A stretch of DNA of 64,000 nt from Deltaproteobacteria bacterium RIFCSPHIGHO2_01_FULL_43_49 (GCA_001798075.1 MGRG01000012.1:1-64000), one strand, 5' to 3'; counted from the stretch's first letter, positions 8,124 through 16,848 are shown. Numbers and translations are program-made. The notes: a model not told the origin generated them from the letters alone.

Positions 8124-8369
8124 ATGAAATCGGTATCGGTCAAAAGATTAAGGGAGGAATTACCCGCAATTCTCAAAGATGTGGAGGAGGGGGAAGAATA
8201 TCTTATTATTTATCGTTCCAAGCCGGTGGGTGAGATTATCCCCTTAAAAAAGAGGCGGTCTGGCCGCAGGATGCCTTCTTTCTACGATCTTCTCGATGAA
8301 CCTTTTGGCGAAATTCGTCTTCCTGAAGGAAAATCTAGCCTAGATTTGATTCGAGATGACCGCAGATGA
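8124..8369 (+). CDS. Phd/YefM-type antitoxin
   Basis: An 81-residue antitoxin. The N-terminal half has the Phd/YefM DNA-binding pattern: SVSVKRLREELPAILKDVEE, then EEYLIIYRSKPVGEIIPL. The C-terminal half (from about 45) is basic and then acidic with a DLLDEPFGEI segment that would fold on the toxin. It overlaps the toxin gene by 4 bp (ATGA). Transcription from the promoter at 8084-8112, overlapped by repeated TTAACTTTAAG sites, suggests autoregulation. Together with the PIN protein it forms a VapBC-like type II toxin-antitoxin module. Confidence 0.88.
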   Translation: MKSVSVKRLREELPAILKDVEEGEEYLIIYRSKPVGEIIPLKKRRSGRRMPSFYDLLDEPFGEIRLPEGKSSLDLIRDDRR

Positions 8370-8791
8370 GTCTTTTGACCATTGATTCCTCCGTTTATCT
8401 TTCCGCTCTGATTGCGGCTGATTCTTTTCACAAACCTTCTAAGGAATTCTTCCATCAAATAAATAAGAAGAAGGTGGATGTTGTTTTGCCTATTCTTGTG
8501 CCTTTAGAAGTTGCCAACATTTTATGTCGGCAAGGACTACCCATCACTAAAGTTCAACAGATTTTTGAAAGCTTTTATTCAACACCGAAGACACGGATTC
8601 TTGCTTTGGATTGGGCTCTTGGAAAGGCTTTTATTGAAGAGATTGGGAAATTTAATTTAAAAACCGCTGATTGGCTTATTGCTGCTACTTGTTTCTATTT
8701 AGAATCGACTCTTATAACATGGGACAAGCAACTTTTAGAAAATACAAAAGTTTTGTTGAAAAGTAAAATGCCAACAGAATGGATGGAATAA
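8366..8791 (+). CDS. PIN-domain ribonuclease toxin (VapC-like)
   Basis: A 141-residue PIN-domain protein, the toxin of the preceding antitoxin. The acidic metal-binding residues are present: Asp7 in LTIDSSVYLS, Glu48 in VPLEVANIL, Asp102 in KTADWLIAA and Asp120 in TWDKQL. VapC toxins cut specific RNAs such as tRNA or the sarcin-ricin loop, using Mg or Mn; the target here cannot be predicted. The gene starts inside the antitoxin stop codon, so their synthesis is coupled. The tail after the last acidic residue is short and complete. Confidence 0.9.
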   Translation: MSLLTIDSSVYLSALIAADSFHKPSKEFFHQINKKKVDVVLPILVPLEVANILCRQGLPITKVQQIFESFYSTPKTRILALDWALGKAFIEEIGKFNLKTADWLIAATCFYLESTLITWDKQLLENTKVLLKSKMPTEWME

Positions 8792-8795
8792 TAAA

Positions 8796-9707
8796 TTATT
8801 TTTTGCATTCGAATTGGAGGTTGGTGTGAGTGATGTGGAAGCGTTCACGTAGGACCGTGTTGACCTTTTTGCGGATTTTTTCCGATTCACTGACCGTTAC
8901 ATCGTCAATTTCGATGTGGGCCGTAAAAGCACACAAGCCAGAAGTTAGCTCCCACATGTGAATATGGTGAAGGTGGTGAATCTCCGGCAATTCTTTTTTG
9001 ATCGTGGCGATAATCTGGTTTTTGGAAAGATGTTTGGGTGTTGATTCCAAAAGGATGTGGACGGACTCTTTAATCAATCGAAAAGACCAAATAAAAATCA
9101 TCAATGCAATCAAAATGCTAGCTAACGGATCGAGCCAGAGTTTTCCGGTATAAATAATGAGGACTCCTGCAACAATAATCCCAACGGAAGAGGCCGTGTC
9201 GGAGAGCATATGGATGAAGGCGCTTTTTACATTGAGATCCTGAGTCGCAACACTTTTCAAAATCGAAGCCGTTAAAAGATTAACCCCCAAACCAATCGCT
9301 GCAATCACCAACATTTCCGTTGTGGCGATTGGTGTTGGATTGAGAAAGCGCCGGATGGCATCGTAGGCAATCCAGAGAACAATGAATCCCAAAGTGAGAC
9401 CGTTAAAAAGTGCCGCTAGAATTTCTGCTCGATAGAATCCATAAGAGCGGACTTCATCAGCCTCTTTGGTAGCAAACAAAATGGCCACAAAGCTGATGCC
9501 CAAGGCAAAAAGATGGGAAAACATGTGTGCGGAATCCGAAAGAAGGGCTAGCGAGTTGGTCCATAAGCCTCCAAAAAATTCGAGCAACATCGTGACCGCA
9601 GTGATAACCATGCACCAAAGCAAACGTTTTTGTTCTTTGACGCGATATTCATGATTGCCTTTCTTTTCAACGGCAATGCATTCCAATATGTTATGAAGTG
9701 GCGGCAT
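8796..9707 (-). CDS. Cation diffusion facilitator (CzcD/ZitB-like)
   Basis: A 303-residue inner membrane exporter of divalent metal ions driven by proton exchange. Six helices are visible. The transport site is in helix 2 (SDSAHMFSH, Asp and His) and in helix 5 (FIHMLSDTASS, His and Asp), the HDHD-type set usual for zinc. The cytoplasmic C-terminal domain (about 205-303) contains HHLHHIHMWEL and ends with a ferredoxin-like fold. It is the last gene of a minus-strand series and starts 2 bp after the asnS stop, so it may be cotranscribed with asnS and galU. Confidence 0.92.
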   Translation of the reverse strand: MPPLHNILECIAVEKKGNHEYRVKEQKRLLWCMVITAVTMLLEFFGGLWTNSLALLSDSAHMFSHLFALGISFVAILFATKEADEVRSYGFYRAEILAALFNGLTLGFIVLWIAYDAIRRFLNPTPIATTEMLVIAAIGLGVNLLTASILKSVATQDLNVKSAFIHMLSDTASSVGIIVAGVLIIYTGKLWLDPLASILIALMIFIWSFRLIKESVHILLESTPKHLSKNQIIATIKKELPEIHHLHHIHMWELTSGLCAFTAHIEIDDVTVSESEKIRKKVNTVLRERFHITHTNLQFECKK

Positions 9708-9709
9708 TT

Positions 9710-10975
9710 TTATGGTGTGAGGCGGTAAATCATTCTAGGAAACGGAATCGATTCACGAACATGTTCCAAATTGCAAATCCAGCTCACTAAACGCTCTAAC
9801 CCAAAACCAAAGCCGGAATGAGGAACGCTGCCGTATTTTCTCAAATCCAAATACCATTCAAAAGCTTCTCTGGGAAGGTTATGTTCTTTGAGTCTTGCTA
9901 ACAAGACTTCGATATCTTCTTCACGCTGACTTCCACCAATGATTTCACCAAAACCCTCTGGGGCAATCATGTCTGCGCAGAGCGCCAAGTTGGAGTTTTG
10001 AGGATCGCGTTTCATATAAAATGCTTTTACTTTTGCCGGATATTTTTCGACAAAAACAGGTTTATCGAACGATTTGGAAAGAAGTGTTTCTTCGTCGCCA
10101 CCTAAATCGTCATCTTCTTTTGCGTCAGCCCCCATTGCCTTTAGTTTTTTCACCACTTCAGCGTGAGTTAGACGATAAAAAGGTGCTTTGATATTTTCGA
10201 GTGGCTTTGGATCCCGCTCTAAAATTTTTAATTCTGTTTGGTTTTTTTCAAGGACGCGCTGAACGATAAAGCTAATTAGTTCTTCTTGAATTTTTAAGTT
10301 TTCATCATGTTCGACAAAGGCCATTTCAGCATCCATCATCCAAAACTCAGTCAGGTGGCGACGCGTTTTGCTTTTTTCGGCACGGAATACTGGCCCGAAA
10401 TCGTAGCAACGCCCATGCGCAAAGATTGCCGCTTCAATATAGAGCTGACCCGATTGAGAAAGATAAGCTTTCCCCAAATCAAAATAAGGAACCTCAAAAA
10501 GTGTTGTCGTTCCTTCACAAGCAGCCGGCGTTAAAATTGGCGCATCAATGCGCACAAAACTATTTTTATCCATCCATTCATAGGTGGCATAGATAATTGT
10601 GTGGCGTATTTTTTGAATCGCCCACTGTTTGGGGGAGCGCAGCCACAGGTGACGGTTTTCCAACAAAAAGTCGGGCCCATGTTCCTTTTTGCCGATAGGA
10701 TAGTCTTGAGCCAACTGCACCACTTTCAGATCTTCAACCTGCAATTCATATTCTTCTTTTTTAGGATGCTTGGAGACCTTTCCCGTGAGAATCACCGATG
10801 TTTCAATCGTTATTTTTGGCAAGGGCTGCGTGACGATGGCTTGGCAAAAACCAGAGCCGTCACGGATTTGCAGAAAAGCAATTTTTCCAGAGGAGCGGAA
10901 ATTATAGACCCAGCCTTTGATCGTTACGGTTTGGTCTAGGTGTTTAAATAATTCCTTGATAAATACGTTTGCCAT
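9710..10975 (-). CDS. asnS: Asparaginyl-tRNA synthetase
   Basis: A 421-residue class IIb aminoacyl-tRNA synthetase that charges tRNA-Asn. The N-terminal OB fold (VTIKGWVYNFRSSGKIAFLQ) binds the anticodon. Motif 2 is in FRAEKSKTRRHLTEFWMMDAE (about 196-217), and motif 3 in GFGFGLERLVSWI (about 394-406), followed by the characteristic IPFPRM end. The IPFPR ending and the lack of an insertion favour AsnRS over AspRS. Its start overlaps the end of galU by 32 bp, but MANVFIKELF is a canonical N-terminus, so the overlap appears real. Confidence 0.95.
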   Translation of the reverse strand: MANVFIKELFKHLDQTVTIKGWVYNFRSSGKIAFLQIRDGSGFCQAIVTQPLPKITIETSVILTGKVSKHPKKEEYELQVEDLKVVQLAQDYPIGKKEHGPDFLLENRHLWLRSPKQWAIQKIRHTIIYATYEWMDKNSFVRIDAPILTPAACEGTTTLFEVPYFDLGKAYLSQSGQLYIEAAIFAHGRCYDFGPVFRAEKSKTRRHLTEFWMMDAEMAFVEHDENLKIQEELISFIVQRVLEKNQTELKILERDPKPLENIKAPFYRLTHAEVVKKLKAMGADAKEDDDLGGDEETLLSKSFDKPVFVEKYPAKVKAFYMKRDPQNSNLALCADMIAPEGFGEIIGGSQREEDIEVLLARLKEHNLPREAFEWYLDLRKYGSVPHSGFGFGLERLVSWICNLEHVRESIPFPRMIYRLTP

Positions 10976-11726
10976 ATTCTTTTATTCCAAAATAAAGACT
11001 AGCTCGGATATAACCAATAGGATTTCCGATATCGAAATGTTTCCCTTCGAATTCATAAGCGTAGAGTTTTCCTTGTTTTGCCAAGGTATGCATCGCATCG
11101 GCGAGTTGGATTTCACCATTTTTCCCCGGAGGCGTCTGCTTTAAAATTTGAAAAATTTCTGGTGTGAACAGATAGCGCCCTGCAACCACAAAGCGAGAAG
11201 GGGCCTCTCCTGGTGAAGGCTTTTCCACCACTCTTTTTGCGAGATGCAGCTTTCCTTTTGAAGAGGCGATTTCATAGACTCCGAAAGAACTGATATCCTC
11301 TTTCAGAACTTGCTCCGTTGCATTGACCGACGTTTGGATTTCTCCAAAAATTTTTATCAGTTGAGTGGCAACCGGCACGTCGGAATCAAAAATCACATCG
11401 GGCAGCAAAACGAGAAATGGTTCTTCGTCAATAATCTTTTCGGCGAGACCGACAGCGTGACCCAAACCCAATGCCTCTTTTTGTTCGACAAAATGCAACG
11501 TAAACTCCGGAAAGAAATCTCTCAGATGATACATCGTTGACTTTTTATGAGGAGAAAGGATTAGCACGATTTCTTTTAATTTTGCTCTTTGAGCTTCCTC
11601 TAAAACAAGATGTAGGGAGGGTTTGGTTACAATGGGCAAAAGCTCTTTGGGTGTGATTTTTGTCACAGGCCAAAGACGCTTGCCTAAACCTGCCGCCGGA
11701 ATGACCGCTTTAGTGACTGTTTTCAT
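10944..11726 (-). CDS. galU: UTP-glucose-1-phosphate uridylyltransferase
   Basis: A 260-residue nucleotidyltransferase making UDP-glucose for envelope glycans. The signature AVIPAAGLGKRLWPVTKITP and PKELLPIVTKP (about 8-36) binds the nucleotide; LVLLPDVIFD (about 105-114) carries the metal-binding Asp; VVEKPSPGEAPS and GRYLFTPEIF are conserved GalU segments. It is slightly shorter than common GalU proteins, at the C-terminal end. Its last 32 bp overlap the start of asnS in another frame. It heads a minus-strand series galU-asnS-CDF. Confidence 0.92.
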   Translation of the reverse strand: MKTVTKAVIPAAGLGKRLWPVTKITPKELLPIVTKPSLHLVLEEAQRAKLKEIVLILSPHKKSTMYHLRDFFPEFTLHFVEQKEALGLGHAVGLAEKIIDEEPFLVLLPDVIFDSDVPVATQLIKIFGEIQTSVNATEQVLKEDISSFGVYEIASSKGKLHLAKRVVEKPSPGEAPSRFVVAGRYLFTPEIFQILKQTPPGKNGEIQLADAMHTLAKQGKLYAYEFEGKHFDIGNPIGYIRASLYFGIKEYGKRIYQGII

Positions 11727-11827
11727 ACAATGGTTGCTTTATTTCCGTCAGTGCTGAGAGGGCTTTAACGGATAATCCCTTAAAATTCCACCAGAAATTT
11801 GTGGCACGGTTCTTGCTCTACAGAAAA

Positions 11828-11851
11828 GGTACAAGCCCGCCACTCAAACTT
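11828..11851. repeat. Small hairpin repeat before the beta-helix gene
   Basis: CCGCCACTCAAACTTGGCGG forms a 6-bp stem hairpin directly upstream of the ribosome binding site (AGGGAGGA) of the next gene. It resembles a dispersed microrepeat rather than a terminator, because no T-run follows. It lies in the divergent region between galU and the next gene. Confidence 0.4.
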
Positions 11852-11869
11852 GGCGGACAGGGAGGATTT

Positions 11870-12529
11870 ATGGGAGAACCCATCAAAGTAGCAACCAATA
11901 AAGTTCAAGCAGCACCACCATCAGAGTGGGAGCAGGCCTTGCTGTTGCAAGAAACGGCTCCATCTCCCGAGCACTGTTTAGACCGGTATTTAAAGATTGT
12001 TTCTCATAGGGAAAAACCGGTTCAAAAACCCAATTGGGTTCCAAGGGAAAAATTGGCCACGACGTTTCCCGGTGTTTTATTTCGCGGTGCCTTAATTTTT
12101 GTAGAAGAAGGGGTACTGATTGCACCTGGGGTTATTATTGATACAGAGGATAGTTTCGGCAAATGCGGGCGAATTACTATTAAGGGAGAAAGCGCAATTG
12201 CCAGTGGGAGTGTTTTGAAAGGCGAGGTTGTTCTTGTTGATAGCCGGTTGCGCGCCGGCAGTTTTGTGAGTGGCATTGTGCAATTGACAAAGACTACGAT
12301 GGGAAGGAGTGCCAGTATTGTTGGAGATCAACTTTTGTTTTATGAATCTCTTATATTAGGTTCTGTTTCAGGCAATGCGATTCGCATGAATCAAGCAACC
12401 GTCACTTCTCAGGGAATGGTAGCGGGTTCCAACATTGTGGTTTATCCCGAAACGGTTGTCGCCAAAGCTGAAATTGGATCCAACAGGCAATTGGGTGACA
12501 TCAAAGAAGAGGAATTATCTTTAAAATGA
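11870..12529 (+). CDS. Hypothetical protein with right- or left-handed beta-helix-like repeats
   Basis: A 219-residue protein with no named family that I recognise. From about residue 75 it is a run of short glycine-rich strands (VLFRGALIFVEEGVLIAPGVIIDTE, then GKCGRITIKGESAIASGSVL) typical of hexapeptide or bactofilin-like solenoids. There is no signal peptide, so it is probably cytoplasmic. The ATG at 11870 has an excellent AGGGAGGA site 7 bp upstream; an extended N-terminus from 11801 would translate a hairpin repeat. It is divergent from galU and convergent with the TonB gene. A role in polysaccharide or envelope synthesis is only suggested by location. Confidence 0.5.
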   Translation: MGEPIKVATNKVQAAPPSEWEQALLLQETAPSPEHCLDRYLKIVSHREKPVQKPNWVPREKLATTFPGVLFRGALIFVEEGVLIAPGVIIDTEDSFGKCGRITIKGESAIASGSVLKGEVVLVDSRLRAGSFVSGIVQLTKTTMGRSASIVGDQLLFYESLILGSVSGNAIRMNQATVTSQGMVAGSNIVVYPETVVAKAEIGSNRQLGDIKEEELSLK

Positions 12530-12535
12530 ATTGCA

Positions 12536-13144
12536 TTAAGGTTTTCCGCTTAAAGCATAGCGAATGCTTAAGGCAATAGGATCAGGATAAAATGGAAGGG
12601 AACCCGCTTGTTTTACAGTTTGGATAGCGGCTTCGTCAAGAAGCTCTGAACCCGATGTTTGTTGCAAACGGACATATTCAATAGAACCATCGTTTTGAAT
12701 TTTAAATTCCACCACAGGGGCCCCTTCGATGTTTTGCCTTTTTGCAATCAACGGATAAAATTTGGCCCGCTCAATTTTGTTACGTATTTGGCGAAGAATT
12801 TCGGAGGTTCCTCCCTCGCCAGCTTCCCCAAAGGCTTCCGCTCCTGTTGGAAGCAACGGCGCGAGCGAGTTGGATTCGAAGGGCCTCTCGGAGGCACTGG
12901 CGACAACGGGGGATTTATCACTGCCAGTGCCGAGAGCGGAGTGGGTGTTTTGGGGCTCTCCCCAAACCAACCCACGTCCCTGAGAATTCAACGAACGGAA
13001 GCCGTTGCCTGTCACTAATGACACAGTGACAAAGCCCTCTTGTTTTTCTCCAGATGGGCGAATGGTTTCAGAGAAGTTGTACCAGAGAAGTCCTAACAAC
13101 AATCCATGTCCTAGCAGGGAGACAAGGAGCGCTTTTGAATCCAT
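12536..13144 (-). CDS. TonB-like energy transducer
   Basis: A 202-residue protein with one N-terminal membrane helix (ALLVSLLGHGLLLGLLW), a flexible linker of about 85 residues, and a C-terminal TonB domain: RNKIERAKFYPLIAKRQNIEG, then VVEFKIQNDGSIEYVRLQQTSG and a last AIQTVKQAGSLP. Such proteins pass ExbB/ExbD energy to outer membrane receptors. It is the last gene of the minus-strand run receptor-lipoprotein-DUF6580-TonB and overlaps DUF6580 by 34 bp. The linker lacks the usual long Pro-Glu/Pro-Lys spacer. It probably serves the TonB-dependent receptor encoded at 14845-16848. Confidence 0.85.
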   Translation of the reverse strand: MDSKALLVSLLGHGLLLGLLWYNFSETIRPSGEKQEGFVTVSLVTGNGFRSLNSQGRGLVWGEPQNTHSALGTGSDKSPVVASASERPFESNSLAPLLPTGAEAFGEAGEGGTSEILRQIRNKIERAKFYPLIAKRQNIEGAPVVEFKIQNDGSIEYVRLQQTSGSELLDEAAIQTVKQAGSLPFYPDPIALSIRYALSGKP

Positions 13145-13626
13145 ACCTGGGACCTTTCAATGATCGTGAACAGACCAAAAGACCAACAAAGATCCCCCAG
13201 AAGCTGATTCTTTAAGAAAGGAAGCGCCATGAGATAACATTGAAAAAGTCCTTCCAATGTTTTGGTGTAAAGCATTCCTTCCATCCAGACACCCAAATTA
13301 CTGATGACAAAAAATTGTAGGCTTCCAACAACACTCAACATACCAAGTTTAAGATAACGATTGGACCCACTAATGAAACCACCCAGAAAAATACTGATTG
13401 CAAAACTTGCGTAGATGAAAGGTGTAACTAAAGACCATGGCTTAACATCAAAAAAGATTCCTAATAAAAAATCGCTTAAAACCAGTGCGATAAAAGGAGT
13501 TGTCCATCTCCACAATTTAGAAAGTTTCGCTCCACCAACCAAGGCAACGGCCCCAACCGGAGTGACATTGACAGGATGCGGGATTAATCTCGCAAGAACA
13601 GCAACCAGAATTAAAATGTGATTCAT
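13111..13626 (-). CDS. DUF6580 family membrane protein (ECF-like)
   Basis: A 171-residue protein with five or six membrane helices. The start ARLIPHPVNVTPVGAVALVGGA is the hallmark of the DUF6580 family, and FVISNLGVWMEGMLYTKTLEGL with the final LPFLKNQLLGDL fits the rest. These proteins resemble substrate-binding subunits of energy-coupling factor transporters; their ligand is not established. Its position between a TonB-dependent receptor with lipoprotein and a TonB protein suggests that it moves the same ligand across the inner membrane. A vitamin such as cobalamin is a reasonable guess, not shown by sequence. Confidence 0.8.
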   Translation of the reverse strand: MNHILILVAVLARLIPHPVNVTPVGAVALVGGAKLSKLWRWTTPFIALVLSDFLLGIFFDVKPWSLVTPFIYASFAISIFLGGFISGSNRYLKLGMLSVVGSLQFFVISNLGVWMEGMLYTKTLEGLFQCYLMALPFLKNQLLGDLCWSFGLFTIIERSQVWIQKRSLSPC

Positions 13627-13669
13627 AAATCTCCTCCCTTAATGTTTCGAAACTCTTAGCATTTCCTAT

Positions 13670-14848
13670 CTATTTGATCAATGTCAGAGATGTGGGTAAA
13701 GCCCCAACCCCCAAAGGCCCTGCCATCATAGCTCCCGTGTTTGGGTCCATAATGAATGTCCCCGTGTTGACTGGGTTTCTTTCCGGAACCCAAAGCAGGC
13801 CATTTTGATCAACCAAAAGATCAGACAGAAAACCACCAGGGCTGGTGTATAAGTTTGTGTTTCCTACCCCTGGTGTTGTGGGGTTGAATGAAGCAATTCT
13901 GGATGCATTGACAGTGATAACCCCTAAATTATCAGAGACAAATCTCAATGTGGATACATAACCAGAAAAATTGGCATCATCAATCAAAATTCCCAGAGAC
14001 AATTTCGTCGCGACATCAATGACTTCAATTCCTCCATAGGGTGTTGAAGTATCGTTATTGAAACTGGAATCAAAAACACCTGTGTCGGTTATCAACAAAC
14101 GGTTGGATGTTGTATGATAGGCAATGTCTGTTGGGTTGCGACCGACAAGTGGGATCGATTGAAGAATCGTATCTGTTTTGGTATCGACGACCACAACTTT
14201 TCCGTTGGTCGTTGCTTCAAAATTTTTGGAAAGGTCTTGGCAGAGCACATAGAGCGTATCCCCCGCAAGTGCCATTTTGGCAGCTCTGGCTAAGCGATCT
14301 CCATCATCAGTTGTGTAGGATTTGAGGTCGAGGCTGGCTAATTTTTTGCCGCTTAATGGCTCTACAACCCACAAATCATCTTTGTTATCTGGATCGAGTT
14401 GGGAATCAAGTCTGGTGATGAACGCTTTACCATTGGCTACCACCAAATCTTGTGGGTTTGCAGACTCTCCTGACGAGTAGTTTCCCAAAATTGCAAAAGA
14501 TTGGGGATCAATTACTTGAATGGTACTGACATTACCCCGATTGATGACAAAAAGTTTTCCATCATAACTTTTCACCACAACATCACTCGAATCGGTGATG
14601 GCTAGTGCTTTCTGCACAGGATGAGGATTGTTGAGCCCCACCGTTGCGATACTTCCCACCGGATCGGTAAAAAACGAGGCGGCGACATAAACATTTTCTT
14701 GAGGGTTTAAACTGAGACTTCCTGCAGAGTCATCATCATCGACCGCTTTTTTGATTTGTTCGATGATGTAGCCTGGTCCACATCCAAAAAGAAAAATACT
14801 AAATCCTAAACACGAAATTCTAAACAAATTCAAAATACGAATTTTCAT
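13670..14848 (-). CDS. Beta-propeller (YVTN-like) lipoprotein
   Basis: A 392-residue lipoprotein. A lipobox ending in FLFGCGPG (about 18-25) follows a signal peptide whose core LFRISCLGF is encoded by a dispersed AT-rich repeat (see the repeat at 14797-14848). The mature part is a seven-bladed-type propeller with recurrent strands such as VVVKSYDGKLFVINRG, VVVANGKAFITR and KVVVVDTKTDTILQSIPL. The ATG at 14848 overlaps the receptor stop (ATGA), so it is coupled with the TonB-dependent receptor, as is common for surface substrate-binding lipoproteins. The ligand is unknown. Confidence 0.82.
   Translation of the reverse strand: MKIRILNLFRISCLGFSIFLFGCGPGYIIEQIKKAVDDDDSAGSLSLNPQENVYVAASFFTDPVGSIATVGLNNPHPVQKALAITDSSDVVVKSYDGKLFVINRGNVSTIQVIDPQSFAILGNYSSGESANPQDLVVANGKAFITRLDSQLDPDNKDDLWVVEPLSGKKLASLDLKSYTTDDGDRLARAAKMALAGDTLYVLCQDLSKNFEATTNGKVVVVDTKTDTILQSIPLVGRNPTDIAYHTTSNRLLITDTGVFDSSFNNDTSTPYGGIEVIDVATKLSLGILIDDANFSGYVSTLRFVSDNLGVITVNASRIASFNPTTPGVGNTNLYTSPGGFLSDLLVDQNGLLWVPERNPVNTGTFIMDPNTGAMMAGPLGVGALPTSLTLIK
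14797..14848 (-). repeat. Microrepeat family G, copy 1: encodes the lipoprotein signal peptide core
   Basis: AT-rich repeat built from the units CTAAATCCTAAAC-CACGAAATTCTAAAC-AAATTC. Read on the minus strand it encodes MKIRILNLFRISCLGFSI, i.e. the positive and hydrophobic parts of the signal peptide. A second copy gives NLFRISCLGF in the adjacent receptor. Similar repeats lie outside genes at 21504-21568 and 35146-35279. Confidence 0.75.
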
Positions 14849-16848
14849 AGCTTTAGTTCCAACTCTCCCCAATAAGATCTCCCGGGAAGCGGGAAGCCTG
14901 CAATATCGGCAATTCGGTCATTGAGCAAGTTTTTTGTGGTGAAAGAAATTCGCATCCATTTTAGCGGTTCCAGATGTGTACCAGCAGACAAAAGAGTGCG
15001 CTGAGTTACTTTGAGGAGATTTTGAGAATCCAAAAAATTGTGGCTCAAGATCTGCAATTGGAAGAAAGGCCTCAAAAACCGATATTGATATTCACCCTCT
15101 ACAGTCCATTGGTGTTTAGGCCTTCCAGGCAAGAAGTTTCCTTTGGTTGGTGACGTGTCCGACGCATCTTTGGCGGTCTGATAAACATAGTGACTACTCA
15201 TTTTAAGGTTTTTAAATATCCTGATGGATAATCCAAATTCTCCACCTAAAATCAAAGCACTGTTCAAATTTTGCGCCTTGGCGGTAAATTGAGACGTTTG
15301 CAAAAATTGAATGAGGTTATCTATTTCATGTCGGAAATAAATCATTTCTAAATTTAAATCATCGATAACCCAAAAGTTTTGCCAACGCCCATGAATCCCT
15401 AGGTCAAAGTTGATCGCCTCTTCCGGTTTTAAGTTGGGATTTCCCACCAATGTGCCACGGTCGCCAAAAAGCTCACCAAAAGTTGGTTGACGAAAACCAC
15501 GGTAGACATTGGTTTTGAGACTTAAGAATCGCCACGGTGAAATTTTAATTCCCAATTTTGCGGAAATTTGTCTGTCGGTCACGTCATTGAAACTCTGCCC
15601 GCTCAAATGATTGAGAAAAATTTGAAATCGCAACGAGGGATCCAAAATCACTTTGTCATCTAAAAAGCTGATTTCATCTTCCAGTCCGACACTAACCATA
15701 TGCCTTTGGCTCAGGGGCCCTTGTTGCGGAGTTACCAGTCTGTCAAAGGGCCAGAAAAATTCGCCTCGGTGAGCAAGAAAGCCGCTAAAAATATGGTTTT
15801 GCAAAGGATGGCTCAAATGAAACTCGGGGCCGAGCCGGAAGGTTTCATCTTTATTATCCTGGGTACCGACGCCGATTTCTCCCAGGGGGTCTTCAAATTC
15901 GCTTTTAAGATAATCGAAAAAAAGGTGGGCTTGCCAATTTTTTCTGTTTAGCTTGGCGTGAATAAAATTTCTTAGAGTACCCAATCTTGCTCGGTTGGAA
16001 GTAGAACTCCCCAAACCAGGAATTCCCTCTTCTTTGATAAAGAAGTTTTCATATACTTTCCAATTAAGGGCCTCTTTTTTTTCTTCCCCGAAAGTGGCCG
16101 TGACATCATAAGATCCAAAATCGTTGTTGCCTCTATTAATGATGCGATCGTCAGAACGATTAGCACGTGTTCCCCTGTCATCTAGAAAAGGAAAATCGCC
16201 ACGGCTTCTGAAATGATGAAACGAGGCATTGTAATAAAAATCGCCAAACGCCTGGGCGCGTTGGATGTGACCCTGATAGGTATAAAAAGAGCCAAGAGAA
16301 TTTCGAATGGTATTTTTTGTTTCTGCAGGTTTTCCCTTGGTATGAATAGTGATGACCCCGCCAGGCGTTGAGTCAACAATTTTTCCAGGCGAACCCCCAC
16401 GGTAAATTTCAATCCGCTCAATATGATCCAACGGTAAAAAGGAAAGGTCGGTTAGTCCTCCTTGTGCCGTATTGAGTAAAACGCCATCAAGATAAATCAA
16501 AACTTGATCTGTTGTGGAGCCGCGAATCGAAATGGCCGCAAAATCATCCAGACCTCCATAGCGCTTGATCTGAACTCCCGCAGCTCTTTCCAAAAGTTGC
16601 GGTAGTGTTTGTGCCAGGCCAGGGACTTTTTTGGGGACAATCACTTGAGCCTGAGCTGCTGTATCCAGCTGGACTTCCTCTTGGTCTTGAACGGTAATGT
16701 CGATCTGCGCCTTCTCGTTCGCCCAAACATTACAGGAAATTATAAATCCTAAGCACGAAATTCTAAACAAATTCGAAATTCCAAACACCAAATTCCAAAC
16801 TGTTTTTATTTTTTTTCGGATTTCGGATTTCGGATTTCGGATTTTCAT
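14845..16848 (-). CDS. TonB-dependent outer membrane receptor, BtuB-like
   Basis: A 667-residue receptor. After a signal peptide ending near VWANEKAQ there is a TonB box-like segment, then the plug domain (TLPQLLERAAGVQIKRYGGL, IRGSTTDQVLIYLDGVLLN, IERIEIYRGGSPG, about 78-175) and a 22-strand barrel ending in aromatic SYWGELELKL. The plug wording is close to BtuB-type vitamin B12 receptors, but the family is broad. The first 35 residues are encoded by AT-rich microrepeats (see 16740-16848), so the signal peptide was apparently assembled from repeats. It is coupled to the lipoprotein gene by ATGA overlap. Confidence 0.88.
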   Translation of the reverse strand: MKIRNPKSEIRKKIKTVWNLVFGISNLFRISCLGFIISCNVWANEKAQIDITVQDQEEVQLDTAAQAQVIVPKKVPGLAQTLPQLLERAAGVQIKRYGGLDDFAAISIRGSTTDQVLIYLDGVLLNTAQGGLTDLSFLPLDHIERIEIYRGGSPGKIVDSTPGGVITIHTKGKPAETKNTIRNSLGSFYTYQGHIQRAQAFGDFYYNASFHHFRSRGDFPFLDDRGTRANRSDDRIINRGNNDFGSYDVTATFGEEKKEALNWKVYENFFIKEEGIPGLGSSTSNRARLGTLRNFIHAKLNRKNWQAHLFFDYLKSEFEDPLGEIGVGTQDNKDETFRLGPEFHLSHPLQNHIFSGFLAHRGEFFWPFDRLVTPQQGPLSQRHMVSVGLEDEISFLDDKVILDPSLRFQIFLNHLSGQSFNDVTDRQISAKLGIKISPWRFLSLKTNVYRGFRQPTFGELFGDRGTLVGNPNLKPEEAINFDLGIHGRWQNFWVIDDLNLEMIYFRHEIDNLIQFLQTSQFTAKAQNLNSALILGGEFGLSIRIFKNLKMSSHYVYQTAKDASDTSPTKGNFLPGRPKHQWTVEGEYQYRFLRPFFQLQILSHNFLDSQNLLKVTQRTLLSAGTHLEPLKWMRISFTTKNLLNDRIADIAGFPLPGRSYWGELELKL
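16740..16848 (-). repeat. Microrepeat family G, copy 2: encodes the receptor N-terminus
   Basis: The first part (16740-16800) carries CTAAGCACGAAATTCTAAAC and AAATTC units like copy 1. The second part (about 16816-16844) is four tandem copies of the heptamer TTTCGGA. On the minus strand the heptamers read MKIRNPKSEIRKK and the rest reads NLVFGISNLFRISCLGF. The heptamer is stop-free on both strands, and the whole stretch forms the signal region. Confidence 0.75.
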
